A DNA stretch of 64,000 nt from Datura wrightii (Eukaryota; Streptophyta; Magnoliopsida; Solanales; Solanaceae), in assembly GCA_035772735.1 (NCBI GenBank), contig JASDFA010000001.1, positions 91,227,501-91,291,500 of the forward strand, read 5' to 3'. Shown piece by piece: positions 20,732 to 32,588 of the stretch; position 1 is the first letter of the stretch; each line of letters opens with the position of its first letter. A program made the position numbers and the translations under genes. Below the pieces are notes generated by a model. It saw only the letters and a program-made list of their open reading frames with translations. It did no database searches and was not told the DNA's origin.

Positions 20732-23303
20732 TGTCACGCCCCGCCTTGGGGGGTGTGACTGGTACCTGGTGCCCTAGTAGGACCTAGACTGCTATCTGGT
20801 GAGCCTAAGTGCATCTGGTGCCTGGGTGGCTCTAACTCAGATTTCTGGAAACAAGGGCTATATAACGGCTGTAAACACAGCCTCCGGCCAACTGGCCTAT
20901 AGCCACCTGTACCTGTAATAACAGCTAACTAGAAACATACTCGTAACAAGGAACCTATGCGGGCCGACAAGGCCACCATGCTGTCTAATCATCTGGGACT
21001 CCACAATAAAATGCTGAATAACTACGTGACCGGCAAGGTCACCACTACTGTCAAACTAGGGCCTCACACGACCAACATAAGCTGAAATGCTAATAAACCA
21101 TAACAAACTGCGCGGCCTCACACGACCAGCTCAACTGACCACAGGGAAATATATACAGACTGCAAGCCTCTAGGAATACTGATAAGATGGTCGGGATAGG
21201 GCCCTGGCCTACCCATACTGTACAACAAAAGGAAATGATATAAACCTCTGAAATATCAAGCTCCGGATGACAGGAGCTGATGACTCTGCGCTGGCTAGGA
21301 TCACGAGGGATTGCCTCCTCGTGTATGAGTACCTGCAGGCAAGTAATGCAGCGCCCCGCTGGGCGTCAGTACCACTGGTACCGAGTATGCAAAGCAACTG
21401 AAATAATACAACTGAATGCAGATAACATAACTAACAAGTCTGTGAGCAGAAGATAACTGAATCTGAAGAGCTGATAGGAACTAGATCAAACCTTTCTGCA
21501 CTGATAGGAAGGAGCTTGTCTATAGTCACGACGGCCTGCTGTCTATTAACTAATATATATAAAGCACATAAATACATATACATTTAGCAAGCAAGAGACA
21601 ATACCAACCCCCATAAGCCGGATGGCGCCAAACAAGAAAATAATCTATATACCCCTACCTGGGTCAAAACCAGCCACAAATAAGTCACTCCACTCATCTA
21701 CTCACTCGGAGCTCCTCTACCGGCCCCCTGGGTCTCCGGCTCGGGCCATAGCCTCTGATATAAATAACCGTGTCTGAGTCCGGAGGACTCCTGTGCAGAC
21801 AGTAACAGATAGGGTCTGGTTCCCTGGACACAACTCAATAGGGCTATCTGAAACCGGAGTTGCACCTGTAATAAGATCTGTAACTGTAACTGTATCTGAA
21901 TCTGTTCCCTGGGCGCTTGCGCACAACAGGGCTATCTGTACTGTAATACTGACCAGCTTGATATGGGGAAAGCTTCATCCTATCTTCTTCCAAACTGGGG
22001 ACGGCATGCCACTCCTTGGAGTGACGTAAACCCACTCGCTCAGTGGGTGACATGATTACCAACCCAGGGGCGGTGAGGACGCTCAATAAGGTGCCCTCAC
22101 GCCACATCAAGTCTCAACAAACAAATAGCACATACAAATAGCAAGCATGTATAATTGAAAAAGACTATCTGAAATCTGGTTTCTTATTCTGATCTCTTTC
22201 TGTATTACACTGATTCTTTACTGATTATACTAATTTTGAAATCTCTATTTAACTGTTTGGCTAATCTATAGCCGGGATACTATCTGTCTGAATGGCTAAT
22301 CTGTAGCCATAAACTGTCTGTCTATCTGATTTTACTTTATTAGCTTTTATTTCGAAAATCTGTATCTTTTTATTCTACAACAAGCTATCTAATCATACAA
22401 TAAGCTATACTGAATCTGGAATGCTAACTCGCCCTTTGGCGCATGCTTTACTAACTTTCGAACTGAATACGGTATGGCAACACAACTTAGAATCTATTAG
22501 ATTTACTTAATTCTCAACATTCAACTCCGAGAGTTTCAAATACGGAGTTTACTATGATTTACCAAGCTAAGACTTACTAACTTGCCGAAGAACAACTTCA
22601 CATACCTTAACCTCAAGTTATCCGACTGTCGGACGAGGCTCGGTCAGTACTCCAGCTATTTCTCCTAAATGCATCCATATATACTTCAATTAGTACTAAA
22701 TACAACACTATTCTAAAAGAAAACATCACTTTCGATATAATTATAGCCTAAACTTAGGCTTATCGAAAGACGGTCGAAAACTTGCTATTTTTTGGAGGTC
22801 CAGAAGGGAGAAGTATTCACTTACTTTGGAGCAATTTCACTTACTTTAGCCCTGTAGCACGATGATTCGTCGGCCGAATTTCGCGAAACTAAATCCATAG
22901 GAATGCTCCTTGCTGCTAAATATTTCGGTATCTGGAGTTAATTTGGATTTGGACTACGTTTGGCAGCGTAATCGAACGATAATATCTTCACCTTCTTCGT
23001 CTCTCTCTGTTTGCTGCGAATTTTCTGGAAATTATATTGAATGAATTGATTTAAAATCGAAGTGGGGCTTTATATACTTGGGCCTGGACAGGCCCAACGT
23101 GTCACGGAGCTAACGCGGAGGCTCCACCTCCGTGACACGTTGCCATCGCGGAGGGGCTCTGCCCCGGCTCCTTCCGCGATGGTTCGACTGGTTACTCGTC
23201 CGACCCTTTCCCGGGCCTTTCTCTAGCACGTATGGCTTTCAAATATGCTTAACCAACGCGCAAATAGGCCATCTGGGTGCCGGGAATCTTACGGGGTATA
23301 ACA
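20732..23303 (-). repeat. T LTR c (right outer, original 5' LTR)
   Basis: 2,572 bp. It differs from a and b by a 24-bp deletion near 22820 and many substitutions right of 22380, but matches b left of 22322. Predicted TATA at 23070-23076 and hairpin at 23097-23140. The ATTTA target copy follows at 23304-23308. Confidence 0.95.
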
Positions 23304-23308
23304 ATTTA
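23304..23308. repeat. Target site duplication of T, right copy (ATTTA)
   Basis: Exact copy of 5037-5041 directly after the terminal TAACA of LTR c. Confidence 0.92.
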
Positions 23309-24096
23309 CATATAGATACACATAAAAAGAAAACTTGGGTTGATGTTACATTCAGAAAACGGGTCGGCTAAGTTTTTAAAAAATTTGAAATTAGACCTCG
23401 TAATCTTTTACTTTCCCAATAACTATATGTTAAGGGATAGCATTTATAAAAAAACAAAAGAAATACACACTACCCAGTTCAAGTGGAGAAAAAACAGATC
23501 TGGACAGTGGTTTTTAAAAAATTGTAATAAATTGGGACTCTAAAGAATTTAAACAACTAGCAAGCAATTCCTAACCCCCTTTAACATCCCCCTCCACTAT
23601 ATATAAATTTTATTACAAGATTACAAGCGAAAGAGTAAATAAATGATATACATAAATATCAAACGTTGTCACTTAGGTTTCAAATTAACAGGTACTAGCA
23701 AAATATTTTCATTTTCATATTTAAACAAGTAATAGGCTATCCAGGATCAGAAATCCATCAAAGTAGCTCCAAATACATAGGGACGACATCATAGTGTTCG
23801 TAATATTTGACCATGTGAGTATAGATTCAACAGCAATAACAATAAAATAGCTAATAGTCAGGTCAAATGAGGCATCACGATAAAATCAACGAAAATTAAA
23901 CAATTTTAACGGTTCATCGACATACATGTAGACATAAAGACCTTCTCATATGTTAATCAAAGTAGACAAACAAATAATAACGGGAACAGTTCAGTTGAAA
24001 ATATCAAACAAATATCAGCTAACTTCGAATTTAATTTTCTTGCAAACAAACAAAGAATACGAAAGAGAGCAGAGTAAAAAAAATATATCAAAATAC

Positions 24097-24979
24097 TTAT
24101 ACCATAGAGGAATCAATTTTAAAATTGATAATTTGGAACTTCAAATGGAGGTGAAACGTCAGTTCTAGTGGCTCACTGGATGTCGCAGCGGCGGTTGTTC
24201 TTCGGCAGTTCGCCGGAAATGAAAAATGGATGTGACATCTGGCAATTTTTGATCGAAAGGGAGAGGTCTGGCAGCTGTGGAAAATAGAAGTGAAAGGAGG
24301 AGCAGTGGCGGTGATAAACATGAGTGAAGAAGGAGATGTGATGTTCAGGTTGATTTTTCGGTGGTGGGCCAATGGAGAAGAGAGAGGAAGAGGAAGGTAT
24401 GGCCGGGTGGTTTGGTGGTATTTCGGCGTTCGAACAGTGAGGGAGAGAGGGAGGAGACAGGAGAGGATGGTGGTGGCAGCTAGCGAGGAGAGAGGAAGAT
24501 GGAAGAGCGGTGCAGGTGGTGATAGAGAAGAGGAAAACGGCGGGGAGCAGTGGGGGGAAGAGAGGAGAGGGTGAGAGTTGTGGGAGGAGAGAGTATTTGC
24601 GTCGTTTGTTGTGGTTCGCCGGCGATGAAAGAAGGTGGTATGCGGTCTATGTATGTCGAGGGAGAAGAGGGAGATGGAAGAGAAGGAGAGAAGATGAGGC
24701 GACATCGGCGTTAATGGAGGTTGGCGGCCGAGGGAGAAAGGAGAGAGGGAGAGAAGCGACGGCTGGTGTTGTGGTTCGTTGGAGATGGAATCGATTTTGT
24801 GTGGGAGAAGAGAATGGAATAGGGGGTAGGGTGAGGGCGGTGTCGCTGGGTGGTGGTTTCGCCGACAGAATAGAGAAAGAGGGAGAAGAGGAGAGGGAAA
24901 GGGGGAAAGGGCGGCGGCTGTGTGGTGATAGGAGAGGGAAATAAATGAGAAGGATATTAGGGTTTGGGGGTGGTGACAT
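24097..24979 (-). pseudogene. O 3' LTR counterpart of the LTR-borne reading frame (frameshifted)
   Basis: Two overlapping frames, 24979-24647 (110 codons from an ATG, MSPPPNPN) and 24705-24097, together cover the single frame found in the 5' LTR at 45758-44946. The sequence is Ser/Pro/Leu/His-rich and low in complexity. At least one indel near 24650-24705 separates the halves. I recognise no domain; it may never have been a gene. Confidence 0.35.
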
Positions 24980-25352
24980 GATTAGAAGGGAAATATTAGG
25001 TGATTTAGTCGCAGACGTCGGATCGGAGAAAATGGATGGCTAGGATTTAATCATGATATTTAGGTCGGGTCGTGGGCCATCTGGTGGATCGCGAATTGGG
25101 TTAATGGTAGGAGTTGATGAACTGAATTGAATTGTGTCAGATTTGGTAAAAAGAGGCTAAAATTGACAAATTTATGCAGAAAGTGGCTAGACTTTAAATA
25201 AATTGAATGAAATTGAATAGAAAGTGGTTAGAATTTAAATGAATTGAAGGAAAATTGAATAAGCTACTATTAAATTAATAAAAATACTACACCTGTAAAT
25301 AATTTAATAAATAGATAATATAATAGTTCAATTTATTGTAAAATGATATAAA

Positions 25353-25357
25353 TATTA
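25353..25357. repeat. Target site duplication of D, left copy (TATTA)
   Basis: Repeated exactly at 35634-35638. The empty site with a single copy is at 46133-46137 in the O 5' LTR. Confidence 0.92.
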
Positions 25358-25522
25358 TGTTATACCCCGTAGAATTCCCGGCACTTAGATGACCTATTTG
25401 CACATTGGTTAAGTATATTTGAAGGCCATACGTGCTAGGGAAAGGCCGGGAAAAGATCGGACGAGAAACCCGTCGAAACCATCGCGGGAGGAGCCGAGGC
25501 AGAGCCCCTCCGCGATGGCAGC

Positions 25523-25562
25523 GTGTCACGGAGGTGAGGCCTCCGCGATGGCTCCGTGACAC
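25523..25562. repeat. Inverted repeat upstream of TATA, D 5' LTR
   Basis: Perfect 11-bp arms GTGTCACGGAG and CTCCGTGACAC around an 18-bp loop, ending about 22 bp before the TATA box. The 3' LTR copy is 33238-33277. Confidence 0.85.
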
Positions 25563-25584
25563 ATTGCCCAAGTTCAGGCTCAAG

Positions 25585-25592
25585 TATATAAG
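25585..25592 (+). promoter_or_regulatory. Predicted TATA box, D 5' LTR
   Basis: TATATAAG followed by CCCCCACTTCGG, a context shared with T and (as TATATTTATG) with G. Transcription would be expected to start about 30 bp downstream. The 3' LTR equivalent is 33300-33307. Confidence 0.6.
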
Positions 25593-27920
25593 CCCCCACT
25601 TCGGTTTAAAATCATTTCATACTTATAAATTTCCAGAGAAACGCAGTGAAGCCGAGGAAGACGAAGAAAATTAAATATTTTCGTCCGATTACGCTGCCAA
25701 ACACTGCCCAAACTCAAATTAATCCCAGATACCCGAGTATTTAGCAGCAGAGAGCATTTCTACGGAATTAGTTTCGCGAAATACGGCCGACGAATCGGCG
25801 AGCCACCGAACTAAAGTAAGTAGAATTGCTCTAAATTAATGTCTATGTGTTCCTAGCTGAGAAGTGAATACTTCTCCCTTCTGGGCCGCTGAAAAATATC
25901 GAGTTTTCGACCGTCTTTCGATAAGTCTAAGTTTAGGCTATAAATTAAATCGAAAGTAACGTCGCTCTTTACAATAAAGTTGTATTTAGTATTGATTGAC
26001 ATATTTATAAATGCAGTTGGAAGGAAATAGTTGAAGTACCGGCCGAGCCTCGTCCGACGGACGAATAGTCGAAGATAAGGTATGTAAAGTTAGTTTCCTC
26101 GGCAAGTTAAGAAATATTGAGACAGTATGGTAATTTACAGACCAGTAGAATGTTCAGAAGTCGATTATTGTGTTATTATGAATATTGGTGCAATACGAGA
26201 AGTTTTGGGTTGTAACGTGTACGATATCTATCTGTATGATATAGATTCGGACGTAAGTGATTAAGATTGCCTAGTATATTCAGTATATGATGTAATATGC
26301 CATGTTAAGATATTGTTGTGTTTAGCTGAAGCCTCGTGAAGTAGTACAGTATCCGTAAAGCATTCCAGACATAGAATAGTAACTAAATAAAGTTTAGAAA
26401 GCATGTTAGAAATAGGAAATCATGTTAATACAGAAACTCAGTAAACAGTATAGCTTTCAGCAGAAACACCTTCTTGTATAACCTTTGCCCCACTACAGTT
26501 TGACAGGAGGCTATATTCATATTTATACTTACCTGTCTCAGCATGTATCAGACACTTATAGATTGCTATTTTTAGCTCAGTATGTGATTTATATGATACC
26601 TTACACCTGTTAGCCTTAGCTTATGAGATACACAGACAGCATGACTAGTTGAGACCGTTGTATTGATTGGGGTTGGATTACCTAGCATCCCGGACCGCCC
26701 AGGGTTAATAGCTGTATCGACTCGTCCGCCAGAGGATGAGGATACGTCACTCTACAGAGTGATATGCCGTCCCGCAAGGGGACGAAGATGGGATGCCAGT
26801 TTCCCCATATTGTGCCTTGGTCGGCCCTTATACACCCCCGTCGAGCGGGTACGCTCGGGGTGTTGATTTTAGAGTCCTTCAGACTCAGGTACAGTTATAG
26901 TCAGGGGCTCAGCGAGCCCAAGTGCATACCCAGGGACCGGCAGGATGCTTACAGCCACTATAGGAGATGGGATGACCGGGGTAGGGGTATAGATTTTGTG
27001 TTGATTGTACCTCCCGGCTTATGGGGGCCGGGTAAGGTTTGTGTGTGCCATGTTATGTTATGTATGTCATGTTATGTTACATTAGACATGAGTAGATTAG
27101 TAGTAGAATGATACCTCTCCAGACACGACACCTACTCCTCCCAATATGATTGAGAACAGGTACGACTTACATCTTCAGACAGATAATCTAGTTCTTCCTG
27201 TTTCAGTTTCGTCAGTTATATTATTGATTCAGATATCTTTTTCAGTCATTGCTTTACATACTCAGTACCAGCGGTACTGATGCCCGGTGGGGCGCTGCAT
27301 TACTTGCCTGCAGGTACTCTTAGATGAGCAGGCGATTCTACGTGACTTCCTGTCAGCGGTTGAGTATTCAGCTCCAGTCATCCAGAGGCTGAATTTCAGA
27401 GGTGTAGTTCAGTTCTTTTTGTTGTATATTATGGGTAGGTCGGGGCCCTGTCCCGATCAATTCTATTGCTATTCCTAGAGGCTTGCAGTCTGTAAATATT
27501 CCCGGTGGTCAGTTGAGCCGGTCGTGGGAGGTCGTGCAGTTGTTTCGTTATCAGTATTCTCGCTTTCTTATGTTGGCCGTGTGGGGCCATAGTTTGTCAG
27601 TAGTGGTGACCTTGCCGGTCACGTAGCTTTTCAGTATGTTATGTTTGAGCTATAGATAACTAGACAGCATGGTGGCCTTGTCGGCCCGCATAGGTTTCAC
27701 TGAATTACCATGTTTCTGGTCAGCTGTTAGTACAGGTACAGAAGGCTATAGGCCAATGGGCCGGGGGCTGTGTTTACAGCCGTTATATAGCCCTTTGTTT
27801 CCAGAATGTGAGTCAGAGCCAGCCAGGCACCAGATGCGCCCAGGCTTAACAGTTCAGCAGGTCAGGTCCTAGTAGGGCACCAGGTGCCAGTCATACCCCC
27901 AAGGTGGGGTGTGACAAACT

Positions 27921-27931
27921 TGGTATCAGAG
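27921..27931 (+). promoter_or_regulatory. D primer-binding site (tRNA-Met type)
   Basis: TGGTATCAGAG, four bases after the LTR. It identifies the 5' LTR and the + orientation. The leader 27932-28129 precedes the gag ATG. Confidence 0.92.
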
Positions 27932-28129
27932 TAGGTCGTATCTCAGGGAGTCTACAAGCCGTGCTAAGTAGAGTCCTGTCCATGGATGTGTTGTGCACCA
28001 CATACTATGGGTAGGAGGCTGCAAGGCATGATAGGATGGTTGTCTTTTATTCTGATTCAGTCGTGCTATAGAGCGGTACAGTATAGGGTTGAGTCCCTAA
28101 GAGCTTACCATATTCTTCGGTTACAGATA

Positions 28130-28399
28130 ATGTCAGACCAACAACATCCTACCACAGGTCAGAGTTTAGACATTGCGGCAGGGGAGGGCACCAGCAGGAT
28201 GCCTCCCCCTCATTTGGAGATAGCCCGATCAGAGGGCCCTACAGAGGCTTCATCCCAGCCTCCTCAGCAGTCTCCACCACGTCAGGAGCCAATTGGGGCG
28301 ACAGTACCTTCAGTAGTCCCTATACCGACACCTTCCGACCAAGAGGTTAGGAGTGCTGTAGTTATGATAGCACAGATGATGGCGGGTCAGCGTCAGTAA
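28130..28399 (+). pseudogene. gag: D gag N-terminal part, ended by a premature stop
   Basis: ATG at 28130 (MSDQQHPTTGQ) matches the T gag start MADQRHPATGR; a longer upstream frame from 27986 is just leader read-through. Eighty-nine codons of Ser/Pro/Gln-rich sequence end at TAA (28397-28399), which sits where T has a Ser codon. The frame then continues directly into the 28400 frame, so gag and pol were one continuous reading frame. Confidence 0.9.
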
Positions 28400-31282
28400 A
28401 TGCCATCCACAGTTGCAGAAGCATCAGGAGGGCCCGGTAGTTCAAGGGTCCGAGAGTTCTTAGCCCTGAATCCCCCACAGTTCACAGGCGCGGACCGAAT
28501 AGAGGACCCCCAGGATTTTCTGGACCAGATGCAGAGAATCTTCAGGGTTATGCATGCTACGCCTACTGAGTCAGTTGAATTGGCCGCATTCCGGTTACGA
28601 GATATTGCAGTGTTATGGTATGAAAGCTGGGAGAGGTCCCGAGGGAGAGATGTTTCCCCTCCCACCTGGTCCAGCTTTTCAGGAGCCTTTCTAGATCACT
28701 ATTTGCCGCGGGAGATCCGACAAGCCCGGGTAGACCAGTTCCTACATCTAGAACAGGGGGCCATGAGTGTTCGGGAATATTCCTTGCGGTTTGACTCTTT
28801 GGCTCGATATGCACCATCCTTCGTGGATACCATGGCATCCAGAGTGCACCGTTTTATTATGGGGTTGAACCCAGAATATGTCGAGACTTGTATCACGGCC
28901 ACACTGCGAGAGGACATGGATATTTCCCGAATCCAAGCATTTGCCCAGAATATTGAGGGCATCAGACAGCGGCATCGGGAGATTAGAAGGGTCAATCAGG
29001 AGCAGTGTCGCCGGGATAGGCCAGCTGAGTTACAGAGAGAGGCCCGAGGAGGACCCAGGCCACGATTGTCAGATAGGCCGCCCAGGCCCCCGCCTCCACC
29101 GCAGTCACAGGGAGGTAGATTCAGTCGTAGAGGGCAGTCAGAGGCTGGTAGAGGCTCGCAGACGGCACACTCACCATTACAGAGGAGGGCGGAGCAGAGT
29201 AGGTATACCCTACCACTTTGCCCTATATGCAATCGACGCCATTCTGGAGCATGCAGGTATGGTTCCACCGCATGCTATATTTGTGTCCAAGAAGGCCATT
29301 TGATGAGAGATTGCCCAGCCAGAGGTCGTGAGGACCGGGACAGACAGGATAGGGCATCAACAGGATCACGAGCTACAGCATCCTCGACTGGGCGCAGGCC
29401 CTCAGTTTCAGCAGGCAGGGGTCGGGGCAGATCAGGGGCCTCCAGTACAGGTGCGGGTCCAAGCCGCACATATGCCTTACCAGGGAGGCAAGATTCAGAG
29501 GCATCGCCTGATGTTGTGACAGGTATGCTAACTATCTGCTCACACCCTGCTTATGTGCTAATTGATCCAGGGTCTACTTTGTCCTATATTACTCCATTTG
29601 TGGCACGGAAGTTTAGTATTGTACCAGAATCATTACAGCAGTCCTTCTTAGTATCTACGCCCGTCGGTGACTCTATCACAGCTAGCCGAATTTACCACGG
29701 GTGTACAGTAGAGGTTGCTGATCGTCAGACTACAGTAGATCTGGTCGAGTTAGAAATGATAGACTTCAATGCCATAACGGGTATGGATTGGTTAGTACCA
29801 TGTTTTGCTAATGTTGAATGTTGGACCAAAACGATCCGATTCCACTTCCCGGGGGAGGCAGTACGGGAGTGGAAGGGCAGTACCGCGACGCCAAAAGGTA
29901 GGTTTATTTCCTACCTTCAGGCGAGAAAGTTGATATCTAAGGGGTGTATTTATCATCTGGTCAGAGTTCAGGATGTCCAAGCAGAATCTCTGACACTCCA
30001 GTCTGTCCCAGTGGTAAATGAATTCCCAGATGTATTTCCTGATGAGTTACCTGGTATTCCCCCAGAAAGGGAAATAGACTTTGCTATTGACTTGCTACCA
30101 GGCACTCAGCCAATATCAATACCTCCTTATCGTATGGCTCCTGCAGAACTCAGAGAATTAAAGGAGCAGTTGAAAGACTTGTTAGATAAAGATTTTATCA
30201 GGCCGAGTACTTCCCCGTGGGGTGCGCCAGTCTTGTTTGTGAGGAAGAAAGATGGCTCGCTCCGAATGTGCATAGATTATCGGCAGCTAAACAAGGTTAC
30301 AGTAAAGAACAAGTATCCGCTTCCCAGAATTGATGACCTATTTGATCAGCTACAGGGAGCCAGATACTTTTCTAAGATTGACTTGCGGTCCGGATATCAC
30401 CAGGTCCGAGTACGTGAGAGGGACATTCCTAAGACAACATTCAGGACCCGATATGGACATTTTGAATTTCTGGTTATGTCCTTCGGGCTAACGAACGCCC
30501 CAGAAGTCTTTACGGACCTGATGAACAGTATTTTCAGACCTTTCCTGGACTTGTTCGTGATAGTATTCATTGATGACATTCTGGTGTATTCTCGCTCTGA
30601 AGCAGATCACCAGACTCATTTGCGGACAGTGCTCCAGATTCTCAGGGACCGCCAGTTGTATGCTAAGTTTTCAAAATGTGAATTCTGGCTTAACTCAGTA
30701 GCCTTTTTAGGGCATATTGTTTCTGACGCTGGTATACAAGTAGATAAGCAGAAGATAGAAGCAGTTAAGTCATGGCCTAGGCCTACCACCCCGACTGAAG
30801 TTCGTAGCTTTCTGGGGTTGGCAGGATATTATAGGAGGTTTGTTGAGGGATTCTCAACTATTGCAGCACCTTTAACTAAATTAACACAGAAAGCAGCAAA
30901 GTTTCAGTGGACGGAGGCATGCGAGCAGAGTTTCCAGGAACTGAAGGACAGATTGACCTCCGCCCCAGTATTAGCATTGCCAGAGGGCACAAAAGGGTAT
31001 TCAGTTTATTGTGACACGTCAGGTATCGGGTTGGGTTGTGTGTTGATGCAGCATGGTAGAGTAATTGCATATACTTCCAGACAGCTGAAGAAGCACGAAA
31101 AGAATTACCCCACCCATGATCTAGAATTGGCCGCAGTAATTCATGCCTTGAAGATGTGGAGGCATTACCTGTACGGCATCCATGTTGATATATATACAGA
31201 TCATAAGAGCTTGCAATATATTTACTCAGAGGGAGTTGAATCTGCGGCAACGTCGCTGGTTAGAATTGCTGAAGGATTATGA
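28400..31282 (+). CDS. pol: D gag-protease-RT-RNase H polyprotein fragment
   Basis: A 960-codon frame, the longest in the window. In order: gag core (PQFTGADRIEDPQDFLDQM near residue 35), CCHC knuckle CYICVQEGHLMRDC (about 288-302), protease with DPGST (about 387), RT from LPGIPPEREIDF (about 550) with an intact FIDD active site (residues 723-726), and RNase H from CDTSGIGLG (about 870). The ATG at 28400 is probably not the native start, since the frame is open upstream apart from one stop. The last ~20 codons are out of frame after a two-base loss near 31219. Confidence 0.93.
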   Translation: MPSTVAEASGGPGSSRVREFLALNPPQFTGADRIEDPQDFLDQMQRIFRVMHATPTESVELAAFRLRDIAVLWYESWERSRGRDVSPPTWSSFSGAFLDHYLPREIRQARVDQFLHLEQGAMSVREYSLRFDSLARYAPSFVDTMASRVHRFIMGLNPEYVETCITATLREDMDISRIQAFAQNIEGIRQRHREIRRVNQEQCRRDRPAELQREARGGPRPRLSDRPPRPPPPPQSQGGRFSRRGQSEAGRGSQTAHSPLQRRAEQSRYTLPLCPICNRRHSGACRYGSTACYICVQEGHLMRDCPARGREDRDRQDRASTGSRATASSTGRRPSVSAGRGRGRSGASSTGAGPSRTYALPGRQDSEASPDVVTGMLTICSHPAYVLIDPGSTLSYITPFVARKFSIVPESLQQSFLVSTPVGDSITASRIYHGCTVEVADRQTTVDLVELEMIDFNAITGMDWLVPCFANVECWTKTIRFHFPGEAVREWKGSTATPKGRFISYLQARKLISKGCIYHLVRVQDVQAESLTLQSVPVVNEFPDVFPDELPGIPPEREIDFAIDLLPGTQPISIPPYRMAPAELRELKEQLKDLLDKDFIRPSTSPWGAPVLFVRKKDGSLRMCIDYRQLNKVTVKNKYPLPRIDDLFDQLQGARYFSKIDLRSGYHQVRVRERDIPKTTFRTRYGHFEFLVMSFGLTNAPEVFTDLMNSIFRPFLDLFVIVFIDDILVYSRSEADHQTHLRTVLQILRDRQLYAKFSKCEFWLNSVAFLGHIVSDAGIQVDKQKIEAVKSWPRPTTPTEVRSFLGLAGYYRRFVEGFSTIAAPLTKLTQKAAKFQWTEACEQSFQELKDRLTSAPVLALPEGTKGYSVYCDTSGIGLGCVLMQHGRVIAYTSRQLKKHEKNYPTHDLELAAVIHALKMWRHYLYGIHVDIYTDHKSLQYIYSEGVESAATSLVRIAEGL

Positions 31283-31427
31283 TGTGAACATCCTGTACCA
31301 TCCGGGAAAAGCCAATGTCGTGGCAGACGCCCTGAGCCGTAAGTCAATGGGGAGTTTGGCGTATTTGCGACCTGAGAAACAGAAATTAGTTAAAGAAATT
31401 CATCAGTTAGCTGATCTAGCCGTTTAA
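31219..31427 (+). pseudogene. pol: D RNase H end and linker, shifted frame
   Basis: After the two-base deletion the polyprotein continues in the next frame (TQRELNLRQRRWLELL, HPGKANVVADALSRKS). It ends at TAA 31425-31427, where T has an Arg codon. This is the connection between RNase H and the integrase zinc finger. Confidence 0.88.
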
Positions 31428-31430
31428 GTA

Positions 31431-32588
31431 ATGGAAACAGAAAATAATGGGGCAGTAATTCAGAATTCTGCGGTGTCATCGTTAGCTACAGAGATAAAAG
31501 AACGACAGTATGAGGATCCCGATTTAGTCCAGCTTAGAGATAGAGTTCAGAAGGGTAAGGAGCCAGATTTTCAGATGACCGAGGATGGTGTGCTACACTG
31601 TAAGGGCCGCCTTTGTGTCCCGAATGTCTCAGGACTTCGTGAGCAGATTTTGCACGAGGTATATTACGCTCGCTATTCCCTTCATCCAGGGGCGACGAAA
31701 ATGTACCACGATATCAGAGACATCTACTGGTGGCCAGGTATGAAAACTGAGATAGCTGAATTTGTATCTAGGTGTGCTAATTGTCAGCAGGTGAAAGTAG
31801 AGCACCAGAAACCGGGTGGTTTGACTCAAGAGATAATGATACCTACGTGGAAATGGGAAGCAATAAACATGGATTTTGTAACAGGGTTACCCCATACTAG
31901 ACGCAGAAATGATTCCATTTGGGTATTAGTTGATAGGCTGACAAAATCAGCTCATTTCCTGCCAGTAAGGGCTACTTTCTTAGATGAGGATTATGCCGAA
32001 TTGTATATCAGAGAAATAGTTAGATTGCATGGGGTACCGGTATCTATCATTTCAGACAGAGGGGCACAGTTTACAGCTAGGTTCTGGCAGTCATTTCAGA
32101 CAGGTCTGGGGACGCAGATTAATTTGAGCACAGCATTCCATCCTCAGACAGACGGGCAGGCTGAACGTACAATTCAGACGCTCGAAGATATGCTACGAGC
32201 GTGTGTGTTAGATTTTGGGGGTAGCTGGGATGAACATCTTTCGTTAATCGAATTTGCTTATAATAACAGCTACCATTCAGCTATTCAGATGGCGCCTTTC
32301 GAGGCATTATACGGGCGAAAATGTAGATCGCCAGTGGGCTGGTTTGAAATAGGGGAATCAACATTAGTTGGCCCAGACATTGTTCGGCAGTCCGAGGAAA
32401 AGATAAAGCTTATCCGAGAATGTTTACTGACCGCTCAGAGCCGCCAGAAGTCATACGCAGATAGGCGACGCAGAAATCTAGAATTTTCGGTAAACGACTG
32501 GGTATATTTGAAAGTGTCCCCGATGAAAAGGGTAATGAGGTTTGGCAAGAAAGGCAAGCTTAGCCCAAGATTCATTGGGCCGTATTAG
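31431..32588 (+). CDS. pol: D integrase (fragment of the polyprotein)
   Basis: A 385-codon frame, in phase with 31219-31427. It carries the HHCC zinc finger (LHPGATKMYHD, then CANCQQ) and the integrase core with its three acidic residues, in MDFVTGLP, SDRGAQFT and DGQAERT. The GKKGKLSPRFIGPY box follows, and a TAG replaces a Gln codon at 32586. The ATG at 31431 is an accident of the upstream stop. All catalytic residues I can recognise are present. Confidence 0.92.
   Translation: METENNGAVIQNSAVSSLATEIKERQYEDPDLVQLRDRVQKGKEPDFQMTEDGVLHCKGRLCVPNVSGLREQILHEVYYARYSLHPGATKMYHDIRDIYWWPGMKTEIAEFVSRCANCQQVKVEHQKPGGLTQEIMIPTWKWEAINMDFVTGLPHTRRRNDSIWVLVDRLTKSAHFLPVRATFLDEDYAELYIREIVRLHGVPVSIISDRGAQFTARFWQSFQTGLGTQINLSTAFHPQTDGQAERTIQTLEDMLRACVLDFGGSWDEHLSLIEFAYNNSYHSAIQMAPFEALYGRKCRSPVGWFEIGESTLVGPDIVRQSEEKIKLIRECLLTAQSRQKSYADRRRRNLEFSVNDWVYLKVSPMKRVMRFGKKGKLSPRFIGPY

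Larger units (their letters stand above)
5042..23303 (-). mobile_element. Array T: tandem Tekay-type retrotransposon, LTR-internal-LTR-internal-LTR
   Basis: Three LTRs (5042-7637, 12887-15482, 20732-23303) alternate with two internal regions of exactly 5,249 bp (7638-12886 and 15483-20731). The repeat period is 7,845 bp, with matching features at a constant offset. Only the outer ends have the ATTTA duplication; the middle LTR is flanked directly by a polypurine tract and a primer site. This is one insertion later expanded by unequal crossover between its LTRs. All gag-pol frames are broken in both units. Confidence 0.95.
23309..25357 (-). repeat. O 3' LTR, central part
   Basis: Continues the O LTR after array T and aligns to 42951-46137. 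Compared with the 5' LTR, ~1.13 kb is missing at about 23660 (present at about 43310-44445). The purine-rich block 24180-24950 is the counterpart of the LTR-borne reading frame at 44946-45758. It ends in TATTA, the left target copy of D. Confidence 0.88.
25358..27916 (+). repeat. D 5' LTR
   Basis: TGTTATACCCC to GGGGTGTGACA, 2,559 bp. It holds an inverted repeat (25523-25562), a predicted TATA box (25585) and the conserved LTR core CATACTCAGTACC...GGTACTGATGCC (27257-27284). The last ~140 bp match 1-139. Small frames inside it (26663-27111 and others) recur in the 3' LTR simply because the LTRs are duplicates. Confidence 0.95.

Noticed and set aside
5042..23303. Two independent, adjacent insertions of the same family
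   Set aside because: The middle LTR has no target duplication and is shared by both units; the period is exact and the LTR is a hybrid. One insertion plus unequal crossover explains everything.
24290..24944. + strand frames rich in Arg/Gly/Glu (also 45071-45727)
   Set aside because: Purine-rich strand of the O LTR; the frames are antisense to the element and low in complexity, and break differently in the two LTRs.
26663..27111. Overlapping + frames in the D LTRs (repeated at 34378-34826)
   Set aside because: Two different frames stay open over the same GC-richer LTR segment; the repeat is due to the LTR pair. No recognisable protein.
28393..29303. Antisense and alternative frames over D gag
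   Set aside because: They overlap the real 28400-31282 frame and have no family features.
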